This document shows positions 32,201-44,900 of a stretch of DNA of 64,000 bases, in pieces. Position 1 is the first letter of the stretch; each line of letters begins with the position of its first letter. Source of the DNA: Setophaga petechia (Eukaryota > Chordata > Aves > Passeriformes > Parulidae). Location: assembly GCA_024362935.1 (NCBI GenBank), contig JANCRA010000001.1, forward strand, positions 61,594,930-61,658,929. The letters run 5' to 3'. The position numbers and the translations under genes are program-made. The notes beneath the pieces were generated by a model. The model was not told the origin of the DNA. It did not search any database and saw nothing but the letters and a program-made list of their open reading frames with translations.

Positions 32201-35200
32201 TGCAGCCAGCAGGCTGGGAACACTGTCACAGGAATTATTTTCTCAAGCAGTGAGTTAAGATTTCTATGAATCTCTGGCTTCTTTCCCAAATTGTTTGATT
32301 TTGGACAAGCCTGGCTTGTGTAATATATGCAGAGAAAATCCAGCAAAATTGCTGGACTTTGCTTTTTAGGTGAAAAAGTCTTTCTATATCACCATAACAT
32401 TTCAGTCTGGCGGTCCCCTCCTGAAGCTGGAGATGAGATTCACATTGCTGTGAACCTGGAAATACCCATAATGCATACATATGCATTCAAGTGAAAAATT
32501 GCATCTTTTTGACAACTGTAGCCTTTCCTAATAAGAATTTGTAGGATAAACACCTCTATATTTGGAAGCTAACCTCCCTTTCTCCCTCCTTGAAGAGGTC
32601 AGACCTTAGAACATGTCTGCAGTGAAATTTCTAATATTTACAGGAGTACTTACAGATGTTAGCATTCAACATAAGCTGTAATAATTCAATTCATACCAAC
32701 AGATGATGTCAATAGTCATATCCTAGGATGGGGAAAGGGGAGTATTGCACAGAAGTGCTAAAGGATCCTGGATTCCCTGTCCTACTAGACAAGCAGTGCC
32801 TCCAGATGAACATCACCACCTTTGCACAGGTTCCTTGGCACTCAGTGGCACATCAGGGGGTACAAAAATCATTCTCACATTCCCTTTCTTCTGTGTTCCA
32901 CTTGCTTCTGTGGAGAATAGGTAGATGTCTGCTGATATTTTTGTGTACTGACAGTCCATGAACGTTCTTACCGTGCCACTTGCAGTGATATTTAGGCTAT
33001 CAGTTCAAAAAGAAAAGAAAAAATTTGACAAGGAGCAGAAAAATTGGAAGTAAAAATGAGTCGGGTTATTTTAAATTCCAAAACTCCAGTTAAATTGCCT
33101 GCACTAAATGAAAGAGTTTTGTGGGTTTTTAAAACTGGAATAGGCTCCAGATTTTTTTAATTTGAAAAGGTGAATGAATTTTAAAATCCAAGCTCTATTG
33201 TGTGACACAGATATTGAGCTAATCTGTGGCTTTTGAATTAATCTTGTTAAAACATTATCAGATCTAGTCACTTTTTACATGAGTCATCCTGCTAGGGCCA
33301 CATGTGAAAATTCAGGAATAAGCGCAGCAAATTCTAGTCCATGGTGGGAAGAAGAGTCATAACACCTCAGTTTAAAAACCCAATGTGTTCTGATCTTATT
33401 TTTACAATTTTAATGGAAAGGAACAGAAGATCACACCAGGTCCCTGTGTCTGAGAAAGCCACAGGGCCAGGACTGTGCCACATGGTGAGGAATTGCAGAC
33501 TACACCAGTTAGCACTGACAGCAGGCTGAAACTTCCATTGGCCTCTTCCACAGAACTGGGGATCAGCTCAATCCCAGGACTGCATGGTATGTTCTCCTCT
33601 GAGGAAAATACAAAACAAAACAGGATTTTTTCTTCTTGCAATGATATTTTTACCCTTTCCTGTGAGAGACTTGTGAAAAAAAAAATAAAATTTGACTTAA
33701 GGTCCAGTGGAACTTGGAAGTAAATGTGAGTTTATGTCCCATGGTACTTTGCAAGCAGAAGTTCTGCTTTCCATTTTCAGATGGTTGATTTCTGGTTGTT
33801 TTGTAGAGTCTAGCTGTGAACTTTGGCTTTGCTTTGGCCTAGCCATGTGGCACCTAGCTTGTTCCAGCACAGAGTATGCAAAGCATTCAGCTCTATAAAT
33901 CTCCAGTCTCAGAGGAGCCATCTTTCCATATCTGACATTAACAAGGCACACCTGCACAGTGTTTGACTATCTCTGTATCATTCCATGGATCATGGCTGGC
34001 TGATTCCAGCAATGCACCACTACTAAGACAATAAAAAAGGGAACAGTTTGCTCATTAGGAACACAACAGTTTCAGTGTTTTGGCTTTCATTCTTCCTAAC
34101 ATCTGTTGAACAGCACTAGGTTTGATCAATGTCTAAATATCTACAGATACGTTTATGAAAACAATAACGCAATTTGGGTTTCTTCTTCAGTATTGTGGGA
34201 GGAGAGGGGAAGGTACATAATTTCACATGTGGTCTGAAACTTGGTAAAAAGAGATGCTGTGTCAATTTTCTGCATTTTGTTTAGATGAAAAGCTATATAT
34301 TTATCTCTGTTTTATTAACCAAGTAAACACTAAGTTTTTTGACTGATTATGTGTCCATGTGAGAAAGAAATGCAGAGGGGTCAAAGACAAATTTAAAAAG
34401 CACAGGATGAAGAAAGGAAGGCAGGACTTAGAGAACCAGCTGGTATCTATAACATCACCTGCTTTCTGTTAGGGTGAATCTTCTCTCCTAATGCCTGGCT
34501 TTAGACTTCTATTTGGGCAAAAATGCTTTAGTACAGAGCAGAGTGATTCTGCTCTAGACCGTGTAGAACTGCAGACAAGATAAACATTTCCAAATTTGGG
34601 AGAATGAAAACTGGATCAAAGATCCTTGACAGTGAAGGCAAAACTGGGTTAGAGCTTCTCAACAGTGCAGGCAAAGTTCAGTTTTGTGGAGATGGGATTC
34701 TGGCAGAAGTGGTGAAAAGCAGTTGGATAGGATCAATGAAAAGTGCAACAGATGAGGAGGGTGCAAATGGGAAGAGTGCTGAAAAAACCAGGGAAGCTGA
34801 GAAGGAAAGTGAAAAGGGTTGGGTAGTCAGAGAGAGAGGTACACAGAGGGGTAACTAGTAAGATTTTGCATGGGGAAGAAACCAGAGGTGTTTTAAGGGG
34901 CTGAGAAGTTGTGTATTTGCTTTTTTCCCCTTCTCTTGCCTTCATGAAATTGTTGCTTTCCCTGGCCCTTGCATCAATGCTCTTTTTATCTTTTTTAATC
35001 ACCAGAACTCTCTTTTCTCCACTATGCTCCATTCCTCCTCCTCTGCAGAGTTTTGCATGCCTGTGAGAATGAGGGAAGGACAGACAGCCACTGTTGCTTC
35101 TGCTGATTGAAGAAGGGGGGCAAGTGGGGAAATCAGCTCTTGCTACTGTCCTTCAGTGTGGTAATTGCTGTCCCATAGGAAAAAACTCCTCATGGTATGG

Positions 35201-38200
35201 TATCCATGGCATCAAATCTGTTTTCCTGGGGATCTGATGCAAATGAGGAACAGGGCTGCAGCCTTCACCTTCTTCAGCAGTATTTCCCAGGAGAACTGCA
35301 AAAATAATGCCACAAGTGGCCATTTTTCTGGGGGGCAAAAATCTTTATCATTGGTTTTGATTCAGTCAGAAGGAAAAACTTCTTTTAAAAGTAGGGCACC
35401 ATGGAATGGAGAAGCACAAATACCTGTTTGCCCTGAGGGACTATTATTGTGTGGAATGTAGTTCTTCCAGAAATTATTCCATCAAGGAGCTCATTAAAAC
35501 AATTGATTTTCTGGAGTGTGTTGGTGAACCTGAGACTTTGTTTTTTTGTATCAGTGAGTTCAGTGGAGTAACAGCCTGTGCACCTGCAGGGTGATGAGAT
35601 CACGAATTAGAAATCCATTTGTCCCTTAATACAGAGAAATGTCAACGAAGGACAACCTGGCTTTAGAATTATCATGGAATTTACCTTGGTAGGAAGAATT
35701 TAGCTCTAGGAGGCTGATGCTAATAACATTTGGGCTGCTTTTGCTGCTTGCTCTTTTACCTGCAAATTATATAATTACCTATCTTTACCTGATTGTGTTT
35801 GAATAGTTTGCATACATTTATAAGAATTAGGATATGAAAATTGTTGAGGATTTTTTGGTCTGTGCTAAGACTCTTTCAAGACATACCTCTCAGTGTAGAT
35901 GCAGTTCATATCCTAAATATAATACTGGGAAGGCTTAAAGAATTTTTGATTTTATTGTTTCAGAAACACATTTTAATAGGGATTTCCTTATTTGCATATA
36001 AGAGCTCTAAGTATCTTCTGACTTTACTATTAGCTAGGATTTTTCTGGGGTTTTTTTTTCATCAATGTATCTATTAATTAAAAAAATCACCAAACAAAAG
36101 AAAGAACAGGAAACCTAAAATTACTATTGCTTGAGAGGCAAGGGTGACTATTTCTTATACATAAAATTCTTGTAAATATTTCTAGAGGGAAATAGAAAAT
36201 AAACTACATTTCTGTAGAAAAATAGATAACATGGTGAAGTGGAAATGTAAATGTCAATGTAGGCTGCTGCTTTTTGCTCATCAGTGTGTTCTACTTAGAG
36301 AAAGAAGAAAAGGAATCCCAGGCTGTGTGAAGCATCAGGGAATTGCTGTAGCACTGGATTGCTTTTGAAGAATAATTTAAGCTGACACTGGAAAACAGCA
36401 TACTCTCCTTTTATTTCTGTCTAGTTATCCTTGCCTTCCCACCTCTTTTCAACATGATTTAAATGGTGGTTGTCAATTACAAAAATCCTTATGTACACTT
36501 GTGCTCCAGTTGTTTTTTTTCCCCAAAGTCAAACAGTCTCTGTTCCTCTTTTAGTAAGTGCTTTAACTGTTGTGAAATTAGGGGTAGGAACTCTTTCTCT
36601 CTTTAAGATTCTCATTTACCAGACAAGTCCCTTCCTGGAAGTTTGACTCCTTCTGCACTTTGGACCACTTGACTTGCACAAAATCAATAGTAATACAAAC
36701 AACTGACTGAATACAAGAAGATGTTTTCTTGAATTTTAAGAAATAGTATTTTGCCTCTTAAGGTGGTTATATGGAAGGCAGACATCTTCAGGAGGTTATG
36801 AATGGAATCAAATGCTTTGAAACTCAGTACTTTTGTTTACTCCTGTAGCTTTCTTATATCACGATATTTCATATCAGTTTGAAGAAATACTACTGAAAGG
36901 TTCTTGTTCCTTTTGTATTACACAAAATTGTTTGTCAGCAGAGACAGTCACAATCTTCTATTGGTGAAGTAGAAGCCAGTGAAATGTTTGCCATGAAACA
37001 AATATCCCAGAGAGCACATGAATCCAGCAATAAAACAGTTTCTAATCAGGCAGCAGAGCACGTGACACAAGCCATAACTCTACTCCAGTAACCATTTGCA
37101 ACTTGTGCAACTCTCAGGAGACTGCTGCTATGTTACAGCCTCTCTTTGCTGGTAATGTGAGCCACAGAATGCAAATCAGAAGATTAAAAGTTAGACAAAA
37201 TTACATTACAGCACACCTATAAAAACTCTGCTTTGGTCGAGGGTCTATGAGAGGAATTTTGTTTCCAGCACTTGTGACCTGCCAGATCTTGATGAGGGAT
37301 TATTTTCAGTATTCAGCTCATAAGGCAGAGAAATGGCTTTGAAAACTGGACATTGCCAATGAATATAACTGATAAAATGAATCTACAAAGCAAGAGACAT
37401 AAGTATTTACTGAATATAATTACATGTCTATCACTATCAGAAAAAAATCTGAGAATTATTCAGCAAAATAATGAGGATTATTCAGCAAAATAATCCTGAG
37501 CTGCTGGATGCATCTGTGGATATGCTTTTAAATTCAATTTGCCCATTGGAACTAGAAGTCTAATTTATATAGTCTGATCATTTTGCTTTAGGTAACATAG
37601 TGAAAATTGATATAGCATTCATGTATTTATCAGACATTAACATTGTAATTAATCAGATTAGCATTAATTTGTATTGTAGCTCTTTATATCTTTTGAACTT
37701 AGGAGAATTAAAGCGGGTCTGCCTGTGTAGCACTGAAGATGGTGTGTGGAATTTCAAACATGAGAACCCTGGTGGGAATTACTGGATTTCTCTTTGATTT
37801 CAAATCTCCTGTTTTAAGTAACAATTTTCCACAGTAATCTATGTGTGGCATTCTCTCAGCATGGTAAAAGTATTAGTAATTAAATATTTGTAGAGGGTTC
37901 TGTTTAAGAACCAACAGAAGATCAGCAGCATGCCTTTAATCTCCTCTCAAGCTTTCACAAATATGACCTTCAGAAATTCCTTCCCCTTTTCTTCACATAT
38001 CATGCAACAGATTTTATTTTGCATTCATTTTCCCTCTGAAACTTAATGAATATTATATCACTGGGATTGACATGGCGCTTCTAATCAAGATAAATTAATT
38101 TCAAATATGTTTAAAAAAACATTTCTCTTCAGAAATACATAATGTATAAAAGAGACATATAAAATAGCAAGTTAAATACATTGGGGTAATTAACAAAGTA

Positions 38201-38860
38201 AAATTAAATTACATTACGTTCAGATTCATATGTCAGTAAAAGGTTTTGCCAGTTCATTTCCTCACTTAAGTTTAACTTTGTCGTCTCAGCTCATTTATTA
38301 AATTCTGTTTTTTCTGGCGTCTGTTAGCTAAGAACATAGACCTCAACAATAGCATATTCAGGAAAACCTTTGCTCTCATGTCCCTGGCTGCAGAAATGCT
38401 TATGCTGTATTTGGATATTTTTCTCAGGGTGGGATTTTTAACTCCCAAGACAATAAAATAAACCCTCATGGATGCCATTTTTCAAAATGATTGAATTTGA
38501 TTGAAGAAAATGGACTGTTACAATATCCCCATCCTTTAAGTCACATAGAAGATCATCAAAAGCATTTGACTTCAGCTTTATTGCCTGGGAAGTAGATTTG
38601 GTAACATATTTCTACTGTTCAATTTATTTTGTAAACATTCCATTCATCTGCTTTTGACACAAATGATGTGATAAGTTGTACCCTGCCTGTATCCTCATAC
38701 TCCCTCTTACTTTGAGTGTTTTTTCACCTCCCAAGGCGCTTTTAAAAATCTAATCTCAGTGATCTTAGTACCAACCAAATTCTTATCTTGACTGTGATCT
38801 GCCCAGTCCTGTCATGACTGTGCCGTCACAAGGCAATACCAGGCAAAAATAATTTATTTT
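29300..38860. other. Long stretch without recognisable genes
   Basis: AT-rich unique sequence with chance-length frames on both strands. No CR1, LTR or CpG island is visible. An 18 bp direct duplication lies at 37455-37494. Pseudo-exons occur, for example 32996-32972 on the minus strand. Confidence 0.65.
37455..37494. repeat. Tandem 18 bp duplication
   Basis: ATTATTCAGCAAAATAAT occurs at 37455-37472 and again at 37477-37494, separated by four bases. It looks like a recent slip or duplication. Confidence 0.9.
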
Positions 38861-38865
38861 GAAAA

Positions 38866-38892
38866 ATTATTATTTTTTTTCACAGGTAAGTA
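38866..38892 (+). promoter_or_regulatory. Recursive splice site candidate (zero-length exon)
   Basis: A pyrimidine-rich 3' splice site (TTATTATTTTTTTTCACAG, ending at 38885) abuts a perfect U1-complementary 5' splice site (CAG then GTAAGT, from 38886). This back-to-back arrangement is the known form of ratchet points used to remove very long vertebrate introns stepwise. It predicts that this part of the window lies in a long intron of a plus-strand gene. Confidence 0.45.
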
Positions 38893-39087
38893 AGTGTATA
38901 ATAAAATTTGTGTTAAATAAAAAAAAAATATCATAAGAAGATAGCACAGTCCTCTGCAGGAAGGGTGTTGTCACTCTTTAAAATCTCTTGCAGTTGAAGG
39001 AGACTAAACTTTTTTGTTGTGAATGAAAGCTGTTAAAAATATATCAAATTTAGAAACCTCTTAGAAATAATAAGATGTATAAAAGTG

Positions 39088-39363
39088 TTTAGTGACAGTA
39101 CATGGGGAAATGGCCTCAAACTGAAAGAGAGTAGGTTTAGATTGGGTATTAAGAAGAAATTCTTTGCTTTGAGGGTGGTGAGGCTCTGGCACAGGTTGCC
39201 CAGAGAAGCTGTGGATGCCCCAGCCCTGGAAGTGTCCAAGGACAGGTTGAATGGGGCTTTAAGCAACCTGGTCTAGTGGAAGGTGTCCCTGCCCATGGCA
39301 GGGGAGGCATAGCTAGATGATCTTTAAGGTCCCCTCCAACCCAAACCATTCTATGATTCTATA
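39088..39363 (+). mobile_element. CR1: CR1 LINE, 3' end
   Basis: 5'-truncated CR1 of about 275 bp. It carries AATGGCCTCAAACTGAAAGA, CACAGGTTGCCCAGAGAAGC, GTGTCCCTGCCCATGGCAGG and the tail AAACCATTCTATGATTCTAT. Confidence 0.95.
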
Positions 39364-39380
39364 ATATATACTATAATAAC

Positions 39381-39460
39381 TTTTACATTTACATATATAT
39401 ATTATTATATATAAATTCTTCAGTATTTTTACATATATATATTATTATATATAAATTCTT
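39381..39460. repeat. Tandem duplication, period 40 bp
   Basis: Two copies of a 40 bp unit (39381-39420 and 39421-39460). The last 30 bases, starting ACATATATATATTATTATAT, are identical between copies. It starts 18 bp after the CR1 tail. Confidence 0.95.
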
Positions 39461-41929
39461 CTGTATTATGCAGATACAGATTGTACAGGGTCTATGCTTT
39501 TTGGTTTTGTGTGGATGTATCAGTAGCTCAGTCAATTCTTCTCACCCTATTCAGAAAACAGACCAAAGATTCTTTAGAGTAGGAGAAGGCACATAGCCCA
39601 AAAAGAGGATTTATGAAAACTTTGTGTAAACAGATTTCCAGAGTGAAGAAACACTTCAGTCTTGATCTGATCCTTCAGTCCTCACTCATGAATTTGTTTG
39701 CATTGAAGAAAATAGGGATGGTTGGTAAAATTAAGAGATAGTTGAATGAATAAAGGTTCTGTGGTTTTACTAGAGAAATTGTAGGAATAGGCAGTTGTAA
39801 CATTGGGTTAGAGATTTTATTAAGGCATTATTGAGGCTGGAGTTTATTGAAGAAGGTAAATTTGATTGATGAATTGGGTTACCAGAACACAGCCTGTGTG
39901 TGCCTCTTAAATTCTCATTCTGACTTCAAATGAGTATCAATGAATTTATGCTGGTTTACCTAAACTGAGAATATATCCCTCTCCTTTCAGCTAAGTTCCT
40001 GCACTTGCTAAAATTCTCCTTTCTTCTTTTGCTCCCTGCCCAACAAAACTCTTTTTGCTGTAAACTGCAGTGCCTACACATCTTGTTTTGCACTAAGGAA
40101 AAAAAGTTTTTTCTCCTCCAAGCCCTGTAAATGGTCTGATAGTGTTTTTACCTATGCAGTGCTGCAAGGAGTAATTCTTCATATTTTTCCCGCAAATGTT
40201 GCCTAGAGGATTGTTGCTTTACACAGTTTATAAACAGAAGTAAAGCCAAAACCTCAGCAAGCAAATGGTTTCCGCTTATTTGTATGTGAAAGCTTAATGT
40301 ATTCTAGTATGGAAATCTTAATTTGATACTCCAACAGACTGAAAATTTGTTATTAAGTAGACCCAAAATAACAGCCTGATGAATATGGAGTTCCTTGGGA
40401 ATGTTATTTTTGGTAACTTTTGGGGGAAGGTTTATTTTAAGAAGTTGATGGAAGTTGCACTTACACAGAAGTAGAATTTAGCTCTGAAATTGAACAATTT
40501 GTCCAAAATTTAGAAATTATTGGGGTGTTGTTGAGTAAAAATAAATTATTTTTCCAGTGTGATCCATGTGTGTAAACTTCTGAGACATGTCTGTCTTGTT
40601 TACCTTCTCTGTAATCAAACTTCATAATACTTTGGCCATATTTAGAAGTTGCCCTTACTGGCTGTAGAAACTTTTGCTCCAGAAAATCAGTTAAAAAGGG
40701 AAAAGACTTTTAGTACAGCTCAGACTAAGAACAGCCAATATTTTCATGATGATACTCAAGCACTATATTTCTATTTGGCACACTTCCCTATTTACTCTTC
40801 CTGTCTTGGCTCAATAGCTGGTCCTTTTCACTCTGGGCAGCTTTCCTTGCTTTCACAGCAGCAGGGATGTGAAACACACTCTGTTTTACTGTTTAGTAAA
40901 TATTTAGGTTGTTTTAGATCACAAACAGATAAGGACTTCAGAACTGATGCTCCACCTGTTGGTGAAAATACAAAATTTTAACTGGAACATAGAAATCAAC
41001 ATAAAAGGATTATACTTCATTTTAGAAGTCAGATTATCTTGGATCCAACATTTTGGAAGGACTGAAAACTTTTTAAGGCTGTTGGCTCAAGTTTCACTCA
41101 CATAGGAGGGGTCATCACCCTTCTCCCCACAATGTGCATGTCTGGGCATCCTTGTTCTTCAGTGCATTCAAAAGAGCTGATTTCTCTAAAGGTGTTGTTC
41201 CATGAATTTAAAAGTCTAGAAAAAAATTGGGATGAAGTTCCTGTTCTGTGCAACCATGCCAGGACATTCAGCTCCATAAATTTGAATGGAACAGCTCTAT
41301 TGCCCAGAAATGCATCAAATTTGAAAATTCAGAGAACCAGTCAAGACTGAACTGGAAGATCCCACAAGATGAAGTAGTTTTAGAGCAACTTCTGTAAATC
41401 ATAACTGACCAGAGCATTTTTCCAATAGTTCAGTAATTGTCAATAGAAATTGTAAACTGAAAAGGAACCTTACTGTCCTTGAAATGTACAAATCAAGGGT
41501 TTGTATTTTCTACCTCATCTCTTGCCTGCACTAGGTGAGGTTTCTCTCTGGTGAGGTTGCTTTGCCAGCTAAATTCACCTTTGTGATTAGAAGAACTGCT
41601 GCAAGGAAAGGAAACTTCAACTGTTACTCAGTTTTGTGACACTGCCATGTGATAATGAGTACCCATGTGCCTAACCTCCAAACACAGCAGTTGTTTGGGT
41701 TTGATTTACATGTATGTGTTGGATTTATTGGTAGATTAAGCACTAAATTATAGAGCAAATATGTTTCTAAATTCTTCTGTGTCCCAGAGAATATCTTACT
41801 CAGTTGCTTTCACGTATTTGTTCTAGATTGAAATTTTAAGAATGCTCACCCTTGGGAAAGAAGGAGATGTGTGGGCAGAAAAAAAGGAGCAAACTGCAAA
41901 ATAACGTCCTTGTTTACTCAGGAAATGTT

Positions 41930-41981
41930 CTTTTATTGCCAGCTAAAAGGTCTAGCTAGATCTTTTAGCTGGCAATAAAAG
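41930..41981. repeat. 52 bp near-perfect palindrome
   Basis: The 20-base arm CTTTTATTGCCAGCTAAAAG (41930-41949) pairs perfectly with 41962-41981. The 12 bases between hold the perfect palindrome TCTAGCTAGA (41951-41960). The only unpaired step is 41950 (G) against 41961 (T), which would be a G-U pair in RNA. The site can form a cruciform in DNA or a long hairpin in RNA. No target duplication is evident, so a miniature transposon is unproven. Confidence 0.95.
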
Positions 41982-44900
41982 CTAGAGTAGACTTAAAGCT
42001 CCACTTAGCCAAGTAGCTCTCCTAACTGAATCAATCTCATTGATGTCCCTATTTTTACTGATAAGAAAATTAATCCAAAGGCTGCTTCAGATGCCTGTGG
42101 TTTTCATGTTATGATAATTAAAATCTTCCATTTGCTCTGTTCACCAAGAGTAACCATTTAAGTGGAACCACTGAAAAATAAGATCTTTTGAGTAAGCATT
42201 AGCAATTACAGAAAAAATCTTTTCTGCTAATAGTTTTCTGTCATGACACAGGAGTTTTCCAGGGCTGGACCCATTTCCCTTCATTCTTCTACATTTCTCT
42301 GTATCAGCCACACATTTGGTACAGTGAAAGTTGTGATCTCAAGGGTGTTCATGTCACAAATAAAGGTGTTTTACACCTCTCTGTGTTACAATAAACCACC
42401 AGCATGACCTCTTGATATTTTCTCTAGTGATTCTTCAGATTTAAAGAGAGCTTTCCCTTCCCTGGCATGTGGCATTTTTAGAGTAAAGGATGATACCTTT
42501 AAATTTTCAACATCGCTTTGCAAATCTTGCCTAATTAGATGCAGAGTACTACACTTGGCTTTGTGGTACCATCAGAAAAGTTTTTCCTGAGGCATCATAA
42601 GTAACAGTTGTGAATACAATACCTAATGCTACATTGACCTAACAATCCAAAATGAATGTTTTGAAATTAGCAAGCACTGACATATTGTTACTTTGTCTGC
42701 ACTTCACCCCATCCAATTTCCAGATCATAGCATCTGTTCTAGCAGTAAAGGTGTTGATGTTGGCAGTGTGAGCAGATCCAAGTTCAGCAGCAGAAAGCAG
42801 TTTGTACTGAGCAAGAAATAATTCTTATTTATTTATTTTACAAAACCACCTTTCAGAGAGGAACCACACATATCTCCTTGTCCATTTGTGTTAGTAATGC
42901 ATGTTTTTTGCTTCAGCTGACGCTGGCAAATGGGGACAGGTTAATTGCCAAAGCTGTGCTAGGCAATCACCATTGAGGTGATGATTTTCAGCTGAGGAAC
43001 AGGAAATTTTGGATAATTATGATGGTGATAATCAGTAACAACAAAGAATGTAAAAACCACCATGAGGCGTTCAGGACACAAATGGTGTTGATATAAAAAT
43101 GGTATTGATGTCTCTCTGTCACATATAATGGTTTGGAATATGTGCTAAACAGAGCTTTTTTACCTGATTTTTTTTTTTCCTGAAAGCTGTGTTTATTCTT
43201 ACAGCCAGAGGGAGTCAAATGGAGCTTTTTGTGAGTGTGGCCTGAAATTGTTGTCTGTGGCTTAAAACAAAGCAGTGAAAGACATTCCCTTTTGCTAATT
43301 TTCCAGTGTGTTTCTGGAAACTCAGACCATGAAGTTTGCCTCAAGAAATTGGTTCAATGTGACCAAGACCCTTGTTTACTTGTTCTCAATTAAGCAAGCA
43401 TTAATAAGCTGTTCCATTTGCACACACAGATTGCCCAGAGAGGGTATTTTTGTTCTCTTTGGGTAACTTTGGCAGTAGTATATTAAATCATTGTTTTATA
43501 GTCCAAGGGTAAAACTGTATTGGAACTGAAAGATCTGATATTTAGAAAATATGTATTCTTAATTCCAGTTCTGCTTTGCTTTACAGTAAAGTTTCTTGGT
43601 CTCATTGAAGAATGAGTGCTAGTTTTGTTACTTTTGGACACATTAGAAAAAATGAAATGGAGTGTTTATTGGACCTCTAGTATGAAAAGTTTGAGATCCA
43701 TGGAAAGTGATCTAAAGTATTCTCAGTGAGTATTTCTGCTGGGCTGTTCTTGGGAGCAGTCATTGGATTAGTTGCCTTTGATGTTGGTGATATCTGTTTA
43801 TCCTCGAATTAGTTCTGCAAGTTAGATTTTGTTGTTGTGCCAGCAGTGTGCCAGTGGTGACCTAGCAGCATGTGTTGTGCAGCTCAGCTCATATTCTTTA
43901 TCAGAATATTTTACTGTTCTGCCCACAGTAGCACCACTTCCAATGCAGATGTTGGTCCAACCCTGACTGGCAGCTTGCTGGAGCCAGGCATTAAAATACC
44001 CATCTGCTTTTGATTGCTTGTAGGATGTTCTTCCTCTGAACTGGGGAATAGTCTCGTTTTTAGTTTTGAATTTTCCATTTGCTGCTGTAGGAAAGCTGCC
44101 ATTCCTGAGTGAAAATTGGAGTTAGCCTGTGAAGAACCATGAACCAGCTGAGGGATGGACAATTTGAAGGACTAAATCCTTTCCTTCTTCTTGAAACACA
44201 GGGCAAAAATACCCTGGAAACTGACTCATCCCAGTCTGTATTAGCTGTGGGGCTTGACAGTGATAGGGACCCAAAATATGTGACTGAAGGTCTGTGCACA
44301 ACACAGCCTCAAATCTGGCCCCCACCAGGTACCACTCCGGGAGCAGGAGCTCCTGGAAGGAATTAGTCCTCTTGGCTACAGCAGAATTAATTTTGGAAGT
44401 CTCTCTTCACTTTCCTTCCTTCTCCTCACTTCTGTGTCATGCCAGTGTGGTGTTTATATTATCAAACCAAGTTAGCCACTGAGAACTTTATCTAAGCTGT
44501 GCTTTGCATTTCACTTTGTTGTGATGTCTGGAATCGGTGGAGATAATGCATGGGCTTTATTTTCTGGACTTCATTTTACATGGCTGGCATCTGGTAGTCT
44601 GGATCTGCATACTTAATTGTCTAGCTCTCAAAATTATCTTTGTTAAGAGAACATTTAGGAATGTTGGCTTGATGGCTGTAAGATTTCTGTGTGGAATAGT
44701 CACAACCCAGCCTTTCTATTTCTTATAATTTTTGTTTTGTTTTGTTCCTAAAATGAAGTCACAGGGATGATACAGGACCACAAGAGGGCACTCTGGCTCT
44801 TTGAGTGCTCCTAACGAAACTTTTACCACTGAGGACTGCAAAAAAGGATAAAACCTTCAGGTGAAAAATGCTGATTTATTTCTTACAGAAGAAATTACAA

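Noticed and set aside
32972..32996. 25 bp minus-strand segment with strong acceptor (TTCTTTTCTTTTT tract) and GTAAGA donor
   Set aside because: Good splice signals but isolated, not a multiple of three, and no partner exon found; typical intronic pseudo-exon.
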